NCBI RefSeq assembly: GCF_021916785.1
Contig: NZ_JAKCFC010000003.1
Location: 434,001-498,000, forward strand
DNA: 64,000 nucleotides
Direction: 5' to 3'
Source: Mycolicibacterium lacusdiani
GTDB lineage: Bacteria; Actinomycetota; Actinomycetes; Mycobacteriales; Mycobacteriaceae
The position numbers were made by a program, and so were the translations under genes. Positions 1-8,243 of the stretch are shown piece after piece. The notes below the pieces were generated by a model, which was not told the DNA's origin, searched no databases, and saw only the letters and a list, made by a program, of their open reading frames with translations. How positions within the stretch are numbered: the first letter of the stretch is position 1; the number at the start of each line of letters is the position of its first letter.

Positions 1-688
1 TGGACAGGGGCACCGGATCCTCCTCGAGGATCGCCCGGGCCAACGGCATGATCTCGTCCTGCTGGAACGGCTTCTGACCAGTGAGCGACTCGTATCCGAC
101 CACGCCCACGGCGTAGAGGTCGTCGGCGACCGACGCCGGCTTGCTCGCGATCCGCTCGGGGCTCATGTAAGCCAACGTGCCGACGATCTGGCCGGTCGTC
201 GTGTGCGCCCCACCGGGGGTCTTCGCGATGCCGAAGTCGGCGAGCTTGACCCCGCCGGACGACGTCAGCAGGACGTTGCCCGGCTTGACGTCGCGATGCA
301 GCATCCCTGCCGCGTGTGCCGCGGACAGCGCGGACAGCACGCTACACAGCGCCTCGCGCACCTCTGCCGAGGACAGCTGACCCAGCGCGATCCGATCGCC
401 CAGCGTCTCGCCGGGCAACCGCTCCATCACGATGAACGGCGACTCGTCGTCGTCGCCGAAATCGAAGATCGAGACGATGTCGGGATGGTTGAGCGCGGCA
501 GCCGAGCGAGCTTCGACGGTGAACCGTTCACGGGTCTCGGGCTGCGAACACAAGCCCGGGTACAGCAGCTTCACCGCGACGGCACGGTCCAGGCGGGTGT
601 CCCAGCCATCACGGACCTCGGCCATCCCCCCGAACCCGAGAATGTCGCGGAGTTCGTAGCGGCCGCCCAACAGGCTGGGACCGTTCAT
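1..688 (-). CDS. Serine/threonine protein kinase, N-terminal part (cut by window edge)
   Basis: This is the first 229 residues of a Hanks-type Ser/Thr kinase that phosphorylates protein substrates from the cytoplasmic side of the membrane. I translated it by hand because it has no stop inside the window. The visible motifs are the glycine-rich loop GFGGMAEV (18-25), VAVK with catalytic Lys40, HRDVKPGN with Asp133 and Asn138, the DFG Asp151 and an activation segment ending in MSPER. The C-terminal lobe and any membrane or sensor region lie beyond the left edge, so the subfamily cannot be named. The ATG at 688 has no Shine-Dalgarno but sits 7 nt after TAGCCT, which suggests a leaderless mRNA. 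Identity as a kinase is secure; its substrate is unknown. Confidence 0.93.
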   Translation of the reverse strand, partial: MNGPSLLGGRYELRDILGFGGMAEVRDGWDTRLDRAVAVKLLYPGLCSQPETRERFTVEARSAAALNHPDIVSIFDFGDDDESPFIVMERLPGETLGDRIALGQLSSAEVREALCSVLSALSAAHAAGMLHRDVKPGNVLLTSSGGVKLADFGIAKTPGGAHTTTGQIVGTLAYMSPERIASKPASVADDLYAVGVVGYESLTGQKPFQQDEIMPLARAILEEDPVPLS

Positions 689-695
689 GCGCGGG

Positions 696-701
696 AGGCT
701 A
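696..701 (-). promoter_or_regulatory. Leaderless -10 box of the kinase gene
   Basis: On the minus strand TAGCCT (TANNNT type) is followed by 7 nt and then the ATG at 688, with no ribosome binding site between. This is the usual layout of mycobacterial leaderless transcripts. Inferred from sequence only. Confidence 0.5.
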
Positions 702-817
702 TCCCCGTTGACCCACGCGTAAACGTCGCCACGCGGGCAGATCCGGCCGGTTCTGACGAAATCGTGAACGCGGTCGTCAGTTTTCTCGCGATCCCGAACG
801 ATCGCCGATAATCGAGA

Positions 818-876
818 CGAAGCCCCGCCGCTCTCGTATCGCGCTTCTGTCTGAACGCAAGCGCGACGGGGCTTCG
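818..876. terminator. Nested inverted repeat, probable terminator
   Basis: CGAAGCCCCG (818-827) pairs perfectly with CGGGGCTTCG (867-876). Inside it a second stem, CGCGCTT with AAGCGCG, can form. The element lies downstream of the lipoprotein gene (stop at 975, minus strand) and about 130 bp upstream of the kinase promoter, so it may end the lipoprotein transcript. There is no U-tract, which is common for mycobacterial terminators. The 286 bases between the two genes hold nothing else that I can support. Confidence 0.45.
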
Positions 877-974
877 CTGGACCTGCCCTTCGATGTGCGT
901 CGACAAGCAGCGCGGCCCACTGGAGCGGTATCCGATATGGCCCGATCGAAACAAACTAATTGGCACATTTGCCG

Positions 975-1445
975 TCATCGCTGACGGACGGAGCCCGTCC
1001 GTGGCGGATCGAAGGTGACGATGCAGGTCACCGATCGATCCCCAATGTCCCACGAGGCCCGATCCGGGGATCGCCTGACGGTGTCCACGGACGGGTCGTT
1101 CGCCGCGGTGGAGGAGTACTCCGCGAGAGCCGCCCTACTGCACCTGTCCTGATACTCCTCAATGCGGACATCACCCGGAAACGGTCCGTCCGGCAGCGCG
1201 AACACGGCGTAGACCTCGGCAGCGTGTGGCTTCGTACAGTCGACCAGCGTCACCGCCGTCGCGGACGGCGAGATGTCCTCGATGCAGTCGCCGGCCCGGA
1301 AGTAGGACGCCACCGACCGCCCCTCCCGCTCCGGAGGTGCCGTCGCGGTCGAGCTGGCCTCGTCGGTCGGCAGCTGACCCATGCACCCGGACAGCGCGCC
1401 GACCGTCACCACGACACTCGCTGTTACCGCCATCGAGTACCTCAC
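975..1445 (-). CDS. Septum formation-like lipoprotein
   Basis: A 156-residue exported lipoprotein. The GTG at 1445 is chosen because GGGAGA lies 7 nt upstream; it gives a short signal peptide ending in the lipobox LSGC (Cys21). A longer frame runs upstream but would add a non-signal basic extension. After a Thr/Ser/Glu-rich linker the mature part reads AGDCIEDISP...VDCTKPHAAEVYAVF...CSRAAL...VTCIVTF, the cysteine pattern of the 'septum formation' domain found in many actinobacterial membrane proteins. The biochemical role of that domain is not established. The gene is encoded ahead of the kinase on the same strand, separated by a hairpin, so co-transcription is uncertain. Confidence 0.75.
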   Translation of the reverse strand: MRYSMAVTASVVVTVGALSGCMGQLPTDEASSTATAPPEREGRSVASYFRAGDCIEDISPSATAVTLVDCTKPHAAEVYAVFALPDGPFPGDVRIEEYQDRCSRAALAEYSSTAANDPSVDTVRRSPDRASWDIGDRSVTCIVTFDPPRTGSVRQR

Positions 1446-1795
1446 CAGCGCGTCTCCCTCGGACAGCAATCGTTGCCTCCGGCGAGTATGGACGACGGTC
1501 TGCGAGGGCGATCCGTTTCGTTCGAAGCGCTCCCCAACCATCTTTGCTCGCGGCAAACGATGTCTGCCGTCGCGATCGAGCGCGCAGGCGTTGTGCCGTT
1601 ACTGGCAATGCATCATCGACGCAGGTGGCGAGCCATCGTTCTTGCGTCCAAGATCGTTACGCCCTGCCGCGCGACTGCCCGGCCGCTCACGGCTGGGATC
1701 GTTTGCGGAAAGCCAGGCCGTCGGGGTTAGACTTCGTCCGACTACAGGGGACGCGGAGAGGCGTGGCGATCCGCGGGGGGACGAAGGGAACGACC
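1446..1795. other. Divergent intergenic region
   Basis: These 350 bases separate the lipoprotein gene (minus) from the secreted protein gene (plus). I see no convincing gene. TAGACT at about 1728-1733 is a possible -10 for the rightward gene, whose ribosome binding site AAGGGA precedes the ATG at 1796. No repeat or operator stands out. Confidence 0.5.
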
Positions 1796-3364
1796 ATGGG
1801 CCGGCACAGCGCGTCGATCATCGCAGCGCACCAACGGGATTCGCGAGCATCGGCGTCGAGTGCCGCATCTTTCGTCGGCCGAGTCGGTGCACTGGCGCTG
1901 GCGTTGGGCATCGGAGCGGCGGTGGCCGGTGGCGCGGGCGTGGCCCACGCGGAGGGGCCGGACGCCTCGAGCGGATCGACCGGACAGTCCTCGCCGGACA
2001 CGTCGACCGGCTCGACGGGGGCGACCGCGGGTACTACGGAGACGTCGCCCGGCACCAGAGCGACCGACACCGACTCGACCGAGACCCCGTCGACCGACGA
2101 GACTTCGACGGACGATGAGACTTCGACGGACGACGAGACCGACCCGCCGTCGAACGTCCCGACCATGCAGGTGGGCAACGGCCGCGACGCCGATCGGCCC
2201 GCTGTCGACGACGAGCCGAAGACGCTGCCGGAGTTGGTCGCGGAAATCCCGCAGCAGATCGTCTCGGCGGTTCAGCCCAAGGAGCCGGGCGGTTCGGGCT
2301 CGAAATCGCCAGCTACTCGGGGCGACACCGAATCCTCGCAGGCGCCCCGGATCGTCGGCACCCACGGGACGGCCCTGAAGGACGTCGTCGACGAGTCCAT
2401 CACGACGGTGCCCAAGGCCGTCGTCACGACTGTCGTGGCAACGGGTGGCGCGCTGCCCGCCGCAGCACCGGTGTCACCGACGAACAACGTTGCGATCTCC
2501 CCGGTTTCGTCGACTCAGGTCAAGCCGGCCCCGGCCAACCCGATCGCGATGGTCGTCGGCCACGTCCTGTCCGCCCTCGGGATCTCACCGACAGCGGGCA
2601 CCGGTGATGCGCCCGTCGCACCGTTCCCGATCCTGCAGGCGGCACTGCAGCTGGTGCACCGGGAGATCGAACGCTTCATCTGGGGCGTCACCCACATCTT
2701 CCCGCAGGGGCCGTCCGTCACGATCCCGACCAACGCGGTGCCGTCGACGGCCGTCGGCGTACCCAGCCCCACCGACGACGTGGCGACGCCGTACGGCGAC
2801 ATCGGCAAGTGGATGCTGGAACCGAACGGGCAGATCGCGGACTACGGCGGACTGCCGTACGGCGGCAGGACCGTCCTCGAGCCGGTCAACGTCATCATCG
2901 TCGACCCGACGTCGTCGTCCGCAGCCGAATCCGCCGCGAAGCTCAACTGCGCGATGTTCTGGTCGGGATTCCCCGGGCAGCCCTTCCACAGCACCGGCTT
3001 CCGCGGCACGATCGACGACATCCTCTATGGGCAACAGCCCACCGGACCGCTCTTGGGGTTCTCCGACAACTTCTTCCTGTTCCCGAACAACCACGGCCGC
3101 ATCTTCGGGCCCGACCCGGTGGAGACGGCGCAGGGATACGTCTGGAGTGGCGCGTTCAGCACCGAGGAGTTCGTCATCTACGAGTTCCTGCCCAGGCACG
3201 CCTACGTGTCGTCGAACGTGGCCCGCAACGCGCTGGCCATGCGACTAATCGCCAGCGGACAGGCGACCTACGGCGGCATGGTCCCGTTGAACAACGCCTA
3301 CAACACGGCAACGACGACCACCGGGGATCACGACGGGTACGCCGTCGTCGTCGTACTCAAGTAG
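1796..3364 (+). CDS. Large secreted protein with Thr/Ser/Asp-rich linker and conserved C-terminal domain
   Basis: The protein has 522 residues. The ATG at 1796 follows AAGGGA and gives a Sec signal peptide with hydrophobic core VGALALALGIGAAVAGGAG ending in AHA (about residues 29-53). Residues about 55-130 are a low-complexity Ser/Thr/Gly/Asp linker with repeated STDDE units. A middle helical region (about 200-300) follows, then a C-terminal domain with the strings NNHGRIFGP, GYVWSGAFSTEEF and GDHDGYAVVVV. I know similar C-termini in other mycobacterial secreted proteins but cannot name a function. The signal peptide style is shared by many mycobacterial exported proteins. It is probably a cell-surface or secreted protein; enzymatic activity cannot be inferred. 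Confidence 0.7.
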   Translation: MGRHSASIIAAHQRDSRASASSAASFVGRVGALALALGIGAAVAGGAGVAHAEGPDASSGSTGQSSPDTSTGSTGATAGTTETSPGTRATDTDSTETPSTDETSTDDETSTDDETDPPSNVPTMQVGNGRDADRPAVDDEPKTLPELVAEIPQQIVSAVQPKEPGGSGSKSPATRGDTESSQAPRIVGTHGTALKDVVDESITTVPKAVVTTVVATGGALPAAAPVSPTNNVAISPVSSTQVKPAPANPIAMVVGHVLSALGISPTAGTGDAPVAPFPILQAALQLVHREIERFIWGVTHIFPQGPSVTIPTNAVPSTAVGVPSPTDDVATPYGDIGKWMLEPNGQIADYGGLPYGGRTVLEPVNVIIVDPTSSSAAESAAKLNCAMFWSGFPGQPFHSTGFRGTIDDILYGQQPTGPLLGFSDNFFLFPNNHGRIFGPDPVETAQGYVWSGAFSTEEFVIYEFLPRHAYVSSNVARNALAMRLIASGQATYGGMVPLNNAYNTATTTTGDHDGYAVVVVLK

Positions 3365-3528
3365 GCGCCCCCACGCATAGACGGTCCCGCCGACCCATAG
3401 GGAGAAGCGAGCCGGCGAGACCTCGGCCAGGCGGCGCCCGAGGGGTGGGCCACCTCGCCTACGGCCCACGCTACGGAGACCGTCCTGTGAGGACGCTGAG
3501 GTGGGACGCCGCTGAGTTCGGGAACGCA

Positions 3529-3556
3529 ATCAGGCCCCCTCGAAAGGGGGCCTGAT
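3529..3556 (-). terminator. Strong hairpin terminator after tRNA-Tyr
   Basis: A 12-bp perfect stem (ATCAGGCCCCCT with AGGGGGCCTGAT) with a 4-nt loop starts 5 nt after the 3' end of the tRNA on the minus strand. It is the obvious terminator of the tRNA and could also stop readthrough from the secreted protein gene on the other strand. Confidence 0.8.
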
Positions 3557-3561
3557 CTGCG

Positions 3562-3644
3562 TGGCAGGTACAGGATTCGAACCTGTGTAGGCGTTAGCCG
3601 ACGGATTTACAGTCCGCTCCCATTGGCCGCTCGGGCAACCTGCC
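3562..3644 (-). tRNA. tRNA-Tyr (GTA anticodon)
   Basis: The minus strand gives an 83-nt class II tRNA. The acceptor GGCAGGT pairs with ACCTGCC, followed by discriminator A. The anticodon loop is ACTGTAAATCC (GTA), there is a long variable arm typical of tRNA-Tyr, and the T arm contains GGTTCGAATCC. The CCA end is not encoded. A strong hairpin follows. Confidence 0.95.
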
Positions 3645-3743
3645 GGTATGCACGCCACCCGACCCGGGTTTGGTGCGACTAGCAGGGTACAACGAGGATG
3701 GTCCCAAGACGAAAACGCACCCACCCTCGTGAGGAGGACTCCC

Positions 3744-4235
3744 ATGGCGGATTCAAGCTTCGACGTCGTCAGCAAGGCAGATCGTCAGGAGGTCGACAAC
3801 GCGCTCAACCAGGCGGCCAAGGAGTTGTCCACCCGGTTCGACTTCCGCGGCACCGACACCACCATCGAATGGCAGGGCGAGGAAGGCATCATCCTCACCT
3901 CGTCGACCGAGGAGCGCGTCAAGGCCGCCGTCGACGTGTTCAAGGAGAAGCTGATCCGGCGCGACATCTCCATGAAGGCGTTCGACGCCGGTGACCCGCA
4001 GCCGTCGGGCAAGACCTACAAGGTCATCGGCAGCATCAAGCAGGGCATCGACAGCGAGAACGCCAAGAAGATCACCAAGCTCATCCGCGACGAGGGCCCC
4101 AAGGGCGTCAAGGCGCAGATCCAGGGCGAGGAGATCCGCGTCAGCTCGAAGAAGCGCGACGACCTGCAGGCCGTCCAGGCGCTGCTGCGCGGCGCCGACC
4201 TCGAGGTCGCGCTGCAGTTCGTGAACTACCGCTAA
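3744..4235 (+). CDS. yajQ: YajQ family nucleotide-binding protein
   Basis: The 163-residue protein begins [20 protein letters not shown], which is characteristic of YajQ (DUF520), the family of M. tuberculosis Rv0566c. The length matches the family. YajQ proteins fold as two ferredoxin-like domains and bind nucleotides; some bind cyclic-di-GMP and act with a transcription factor, but the mycobacterial role is unproven. Start: GAGGAGGA precedes the ATG at 3744 with ideal spacing, so an upstream in-frame extension is rejected. It stands between tRNA-Tyr and gpsA, as expected from the M. tuberculosis order. Its stop codon is the first part of an extragenic repeat. Confidence 0.92.
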   Translation: MADSSFDVVSKADRQEVDNALNQAAKELSTRFDFRGTDTTIEWQGEEGIILTSSTEERVKAAVDVFKEKLIRRDISMKAFDAGDPQPSGKTYKVIGSIKQGIDSENAKKITKLIRDEGPKGVKAQIQGEEIRVSSKKRDDLQAVQALLRGADLEVALQFVNYR

Positions 4236-4308
4236 GCGCCGACGAATGTCGGGTTGAGCCACGGTTCGCGCGCTCGACCGTTGCGGTAATCGACGTTCGG
4301 CGGGAAAA
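4233..4308. repeat. Stop-linked extragenic repeat, copy 1
   Basis: This stretch starts at the yajQ stop codon and resembles 51376-51453. Shared parts are TAAGCGC or TTAGCGC, then GACGA(A/G)TGT, an inverted repeat ACGGT-N11-ACCGT, and the block GGTAAYCGACGTTCGGCGG just before the next gene. CCGAC-GAAT-GTCGG inside copy 1 could act as a hairpin terminator for yajQ. Confidence 0.6.
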
Positions 4309-4334
4309 GCGACCTCGCGGACGCGGCCCCGCCA

Positions 4335-4340
4335 TACCCT
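4335..4340 (+). promoter_or_regulatory. Leaderless -10 box of gpsA
   Basis: TACCCT is followed by 7 nt and the ATG at 4348. No Shine-Dalgarno is present. The layout matches mycobacterial leaderless promoters. Confidence 0.5.
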
Positions 4341-4347
4341 GATCGGC

Positions 4348-5373
4348 ATGGCATCCGATCATCGCGAACCCAACGTCGTCGTGCTCGGCGGCGGCTCCTG
4401 GGGTACCACCGTGGCATCCATCTGTGCGCGACGCGGACCGACGCTGCAGTGGGTGCGTTCGGAGGAGACGGCCGCCGACATCAACGAGCGGCACCGCAAC
4501 GCGAAGTACCTCGGCGACGAGGTCGAGCTGGCCGACACGCTGCGGGCCACCACGGACTTCAGCGAAGCCGCGAACTGTGCCGACGTCGTCGTGATGGGCG
4601 TGCCGTCGCACGGGTTCCGCGGCGTCCTCGAGGAGCTCGCCAAGGAGCTGCGGCCGTGGGTCCCCGTGGTGTCGCTGGTGAAGGGCCTCGAGCAGGGGAC
4701 GAATCTGCGCATGAGCCAGGTCGTCGACGAGGTGCTACCCGGCCACCCGGCGGGCATCCTGGCGGGCCCCAACATCGCGCGTGAGGTCGCCGACGGCTAC
4801 GCCGCCGCGGCGGTGCTGGCGATGCCGGATCAGCACATGGCGGCGAATCTGGGACAGCTGTTCCGCACCAAGCGATTTCGCACCTATACCACTGACGACG
4901 TGGTGGGCGTCGAGATCGCGGGGGCGCTGAAGAACGTCTACGCCATCGCCGTGGGCATGGGTTACTCGCTGGGCATCGGGGAGAACACCCGCGCCATGGT
5001 GATGGCCCGCGCGGTCCGGGAGATGTCGAAGCTCGGTGAAGCCATGGGCGGGCACCGGGACACCTTCGCGGGCCTGGCCGGCATCGGCGATCTGATCGTC
5101 ACCTGCACCAGCCAGCGCAGCCGCAACCGGCACGTCGGCGAGCAGCTCGGACAGGGCAAGTCGATCGAGGAGATCATCTCCGCGATGAACCAGGTGGCCG
5201 AAGGCGTCAAGGCCGCCAGCGTCGTCATGGAGTTCGCCGAGAAGTACGGCATTCCCATGCCGATCGCGCGCGAGGTCGACGGCGTGGTCAATCACGGCTC
5301 GACGGTCGAAGAGGCCTACCGCGGCCTCATGGTCGAAAAGCCCGGCCACGAAGTACACGGCTCGGGGTTCTAG
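4348..5373 (+). CDS. gpsA: Glycerol-3-phosphate dehydrogenase [NAD(P)+]
   Basis: A 341-residue enzyme that reduces dihydroxyacetone phosphate to sn-glycerol-3-phosphate, the backbone for phospholipids. The Rossmann motif VVLGGGSWGTT is at residues 10-20; SLVKGLE, AGPNIAREV, EIAGALKNVYAIAVGMG (the catalytic lysine region) and LAGIGDLIVTCTS are all typical. M. tuberculosis has two such genes; by position (next to yajQ, close to htpX and grcC1) this corresponds to Rv0564c, often called gpdA1. The start at 4348 fits a leaderless transcript. The product supplies glycerol phosphate to the same membrane where menaquinone and mannosylated lipids made by neighbouring genes reside, but no operon is implied. 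Confidence 0.95.
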   Translation: MASDHREPNVVVLGGGSWGTTVASICARRGPTLQWVRSEETAADINERHRNAKYLGDEVELADTLRATTDFSEAANCADVVVMGVPSHGFRGVLEELAKELRPWVPVVSLVKGLEQGTNLRMSQVVDEVLPGHPAGILAGPNIAREVADGYAAAAVLAMPDQHMAANLGQLFRTKRFRTYTTDDVVGVEIAGALKNVYAIAVGMGYSLGIGENTRAMVMARAVREMSKLGEAMGGHRDTFAGLAGIGDLIVTCTSQRSRNRHVGEQLGQGKSIEEIISAMNQVAEGVKAASVVMEFAEKYGIPMPIAREVDGVVNHGSTVEEAYRGLMVEKPGHEVHGSGF

Positions 5374-5411
5374 TTGTATCCATCCACCGCCACCGTCGCC
5401 GAACCCACGAG

Positions 5412-5425
5412 ATGACCTAGGTCAT
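5412..5425. promoter_or_regulatory. Perfect 14-bp palindrome at the LuxR gene start
   Basis: ATGACCTAGGTCAT reads the same on both strands and overlaps the first possible ATG (5424) of the LuxR-type regulator. It could be a dimeric operator, perhaps for autoregulation. If it is an operator, translation may begin at the next ATG (5439). Confidence 0.4.
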
Positions 5426-8231
5426 GACCGGGGGGTCGATGAGGGGGCGCACGGCGGAGCGCACGAAGATCTCGGCGTTGCTGACGGCTGCAGCGACCGG
5501 CCCAGCTGCACTCGTCATCGAGGGCGACGCCGGCATCGGCAAGACCATGGTGTGGTCGTCCGCCGTCGACGAGGCCTACGACCGCGGCTTCACCGTGATC
5601 ACGGCACGCGTCGGCGAGGCCGAGACGGTCATGGCGTATGCCGCGGTCGGTGATCTACTCCGCGACGTCCCGTCGGACGTCATCGATTCCCTGCCGCCAG
5701 TGCAGCGACTCGCGGTGGATCGGGTGCTGCTGCGGGCCGACGGCCACGGTCATCTGACGGACCACCGCGTCGTCGGCGCGGCACTGGCCTCGGTGCTCAA
5801 CGATCTCGTTAGGCGTGCACCCGTGCTGATGGCCATCGACGACGTGCAGTGGCTCGATCCGTCGAGCCGAGTCGTCGTCGCCTACGCCGCACGGCGGGCC
5901 CGCGGGCGAATCGGGATCCTCATCAGCGAGCGGTGCGATCCGGACAGGGGTAGAGCCCGAACTTGGCTGAGAGTGGGCGGACTCAGCGATGACGTCGACA
6001 GCACTCGGTTGACTCCGCTTGCCCCCGGCGACCTGGAGTCCATCCTCACGACGAGAGTTGGCCGCCCGCTGTCGCGACCGGTGCTGATTCGCATCACTCG
6101 GCTCGCCTGTGGCAACCCCTTCTACGCATTGGAATTGGCCCGGGCGATGGAGGGTCAGCCGCTGCACCCCGAACCGGATCTACCCGAGACACTCGCCGAG
6201 CTGGTACGACTACGCCTTGGGCGCATCGACGGCGACGTGCGTCGACTGCTCCTCGCGGTCGCAAGTGTCACCCACCCGACGGTGGACCTGCTGGCTCGAG
6301 TCGTAGGCGCCTCCCCTGACACGGTCGTCGACCTCCTCGCGGACGTGGAAACCGACGGAATCATCACCATCAACGGCAACCGGGTGGCATTCACCCACCC
6401 CCTGCTGGCTCGCGGCGTCTACACCGACGCATCCGCCGCCGCGCGCCGAACCATGCACCGTGCACTGGCGGAGATCGAGGCAGCGCCCGAAGTCAGTGCC
6501 CGTCACCTCGCCCTGGCGACCGCGAGCTTCGACGAGACCACGCTGGCCGCACTCGACGCCGCCGCCGACGCCGCACGATCCCGCGGCGCGCCCGCAGCCG
6601 CAGCCGAACTCCTCGACCTCGCCATCGGTCTCGGTGGCGACAAGCCGTCGCGGCGAGTACGGGCAGCGGGCGACCACTTCCAGGCCGGAAACACCGACCA
6701 CGCCGAGGGCCTTCTCGCCCCCATCCTCGACATTCTGCGCCCGGGCATGCTGCGCGCCATCGCCCTGAACCTGATGGCGGCAATCCGCATGTACGAGAAC
6801 AACTTCAAGCAGGCGAACGATCTGCTCGCCCAAGCCGTCGAAGATTCACGCGATGTACCACCGCTCCTCGTGACCACCCTGATGAATTCGTCCTTCACCC
6901 AGGTCATGGGGTCGTTCGCGAGCGGCACCCCACCGCAGGGCATGCTGACCGAGTCGCTGAACAGTGCGCAACAGGCTGTCACGGTCGCCACCGAGGCCGG
7001 CATACCGGAACTCGTCGCCCAGGCGACCAGTTTGTGGGTGCATGCCAAGTTCAGCTTCGGCCACGGCGCCGACTTCGATGCCATCACCCGCGCGGTACAC
7101 CTCGAGAGTGCCGACACCGACGTCCCGATCCCGTTCAACGCCAGTGCAATCGAGGCATTGATGTACGCGTTCACCGGAGGTCTGGACGTGGCTCGGGCCA
7201 AGATGCTGGACCTGCGTGATCGCTGCATCGAACGTGGCGCAGACCGCAACCTCATGGGCGTATCCGGGTACAGCGCCCTCATCGAGATGTGGGCGGGGAA
7301 CTACCTCGAGGCGCAGCGCTTCGCCGACGAGTCCGTCGAGCGAGCTCAGCAGCTCGGCAGCGGGCACGTCGACGTCATCGCCCTCTCGATCCGGTCGGCA
7401 GTGCACGCTCACGCGGGACACGCGCGCGAGGCCAGGGCCGACGCCCAAGCTGCACTCGCCGCCGCCAGTATCTGTGACGCGCCGCGGACTGCCGAGTGGC
7501 CGCTCATGTCACTGGCCTTCCTAGAGGTATCGCAAGGCAAGTACGCCGACGCGCTGGACACCCTGCGACCGATGCTCGACCGGTTCGACTACGTACCCGG
7601 CTGCGAGATCATGAGCCACTGGTACGTACCGAATGCGGCGGAAGCCATGATCGGGCTCGACCGCTTCGACGAAGCCGCTCCGTTGATCGAGACGCTCGAG
7701 AACAACGGCGCCCGGCTCGGCCGGTCATGGAACATCGCCGCTGGAGCGCGGTGCCGCGCGATGCTTCTGGCCGCCAGAGGTGACGTCGAGAGTGCGATCG
7801 CCGTCGCGCACGACGCCATGGCAGAGCACGAACGCCTCGCGATGCCCTTCGAGCGGGCGCGCACGGAACTCCTCCTGGGAAAGCTACAACGACGGCGCCG
7901 GCAAAAAGACGCGGCAGCAATGACACTGACCCGCGCGCTGAACGAATTCGAGCGCATCGGCGCGCCACTATGGGCCAACCAGGTGCGGGTCGAACTCGCT
8001 CGCACCAAGGTGCATCCCGCTCGTGCCAACGAACTCACGCCGTCGGAGCAGCGCGTCGCCGAGCTGGCCGCAGCCGGAATGTCCAACCGCGACATCGCAG
8101 CAGCACTGTTCATCGGAACGAAGACCGTAGAACACAACCTCACCCGGATCTACCGGAAGTTCGGCGTCCGGTCGCGCGTCGAACTCGCGCGTCGCATGCC
8201 CCCTGCGCCGCACGTCGACGCCGCCAACTGA
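5424..8231 (+). CDS. Large ATP-binding LuxR family transcriptional regulator (LAL/MalT-like)
   Basis: The protein has 935 residues. An N-terminal AAA/NB-ARC-like ATPase has Walker A GDAGIGKT (34-41) and Walker B VLMAIDDVQWLDP (about 134-146). A long alpha-helical, TPR-like middle region follows. The C-terminal LuxR helix-turn-helix starts near residue 870 (LTPSEQRVAELAAAGMSNRD, then IYRKFGVRSRVELARR). Such proteins are ATP-dependent signal-responsive activators; the ligand is unknown. The ATG at 5424 overlaps a palindrome; the ATG at 5439 (MRGRTAERT) aligns better with paralogues and is an alternative. It is a paralogue of the regulator at 15043, with shared NPFYALELARAM, LARGxY and RxxGAPAAAAELLDLA segments. 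A DUF5995 gene follows after 12 nt, suggesting one transcript. Confidence 0.9.
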   Translation: MTGGSMRGRTAERTKISALLTAAATGPAALVIEGDAGIGKTMVWSSAVDEAYDRGFTVITARVGEAETVMAYAAVGDLLRDVPSDVIDSLPPVQRLAVDRVLLRADGHGHLTDHRVVGAALASVLNDLVRRAPVLMAIDDVQWLDPSSRVVVAYAARRARGRIGILISERCDPDRGRARTWLRVGGLSDDVDSTRLTPLAPGDLESILTTRVGRPLSRPVLIRITRLACGNPFYALELARAMEGQPLHPEPDLPETLAELVRLRLGRIDGDVRRLLLAVASVTHPTVDLLARVVGASPDTVVDLLADVETDGIITINGNRVAFTHPLLARGVYTDASAAARRTMHRALAEIEAAPEVSARHLALATASFDETTLAALDAAADAARSRGAPAAAAELLDLAIGLGGDKPSRRVRAAGDHFQAGNTDHAEGLLAPILDILRPGMLRAIALNLMAAIRMYENNFKQANDLLAQAVEDSRDVPPLLVTTLMNSSFTQVMGSFASGTPPQGMLTESLNSAQQAVTVATEAGIPELVAQATSLWVHAKFSFGHGADFDAITRAVHLESADTDVPIPFNASAIEALMYAFTGGLDVARAKMLDLRDRCIERGADRNLMGVSGYSALIEMWAGNYLEAQRFADESVERAQQLGSGHVDVIALSIRSAVHAHAGHAREARADAQAALAAASICDAPRTAEWPLMSLAFLEVSQGKYADALDTLRPMLDRFDYVPGCEIMSHWYVPNAAEAMIGLDRFDEAAPLIETLENNGARLGRSWNIAAGARCRAMLLAARGDVESAIAVAHDAMAEHERLAMPFERARTELLLGKLQRRRRQKDAAAMTLTRALNEFERIGAPLWANQVRVELARTKVHPARANELTPSEQRVAELAAAGMSNRDIAAALFIGTKTVEHNLTRIYRKFGVRSRVELARRMPPAPHVDAAN

Positions 8232-8243
8232 AACGGATGTGCC

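Noticed and set aside
689..974. Small ORFs upstream of the kinase
   Set aside because: Several short frames exist, but none has a ribosome binding site, a domain or a signal peptide, and they cross the nested hairpin.
3530..3775. Small minus-strand frame across tRNA-Tyr
   Set aside because: It reads through the tRNA and its terminator hairpin, so it is not a gene.
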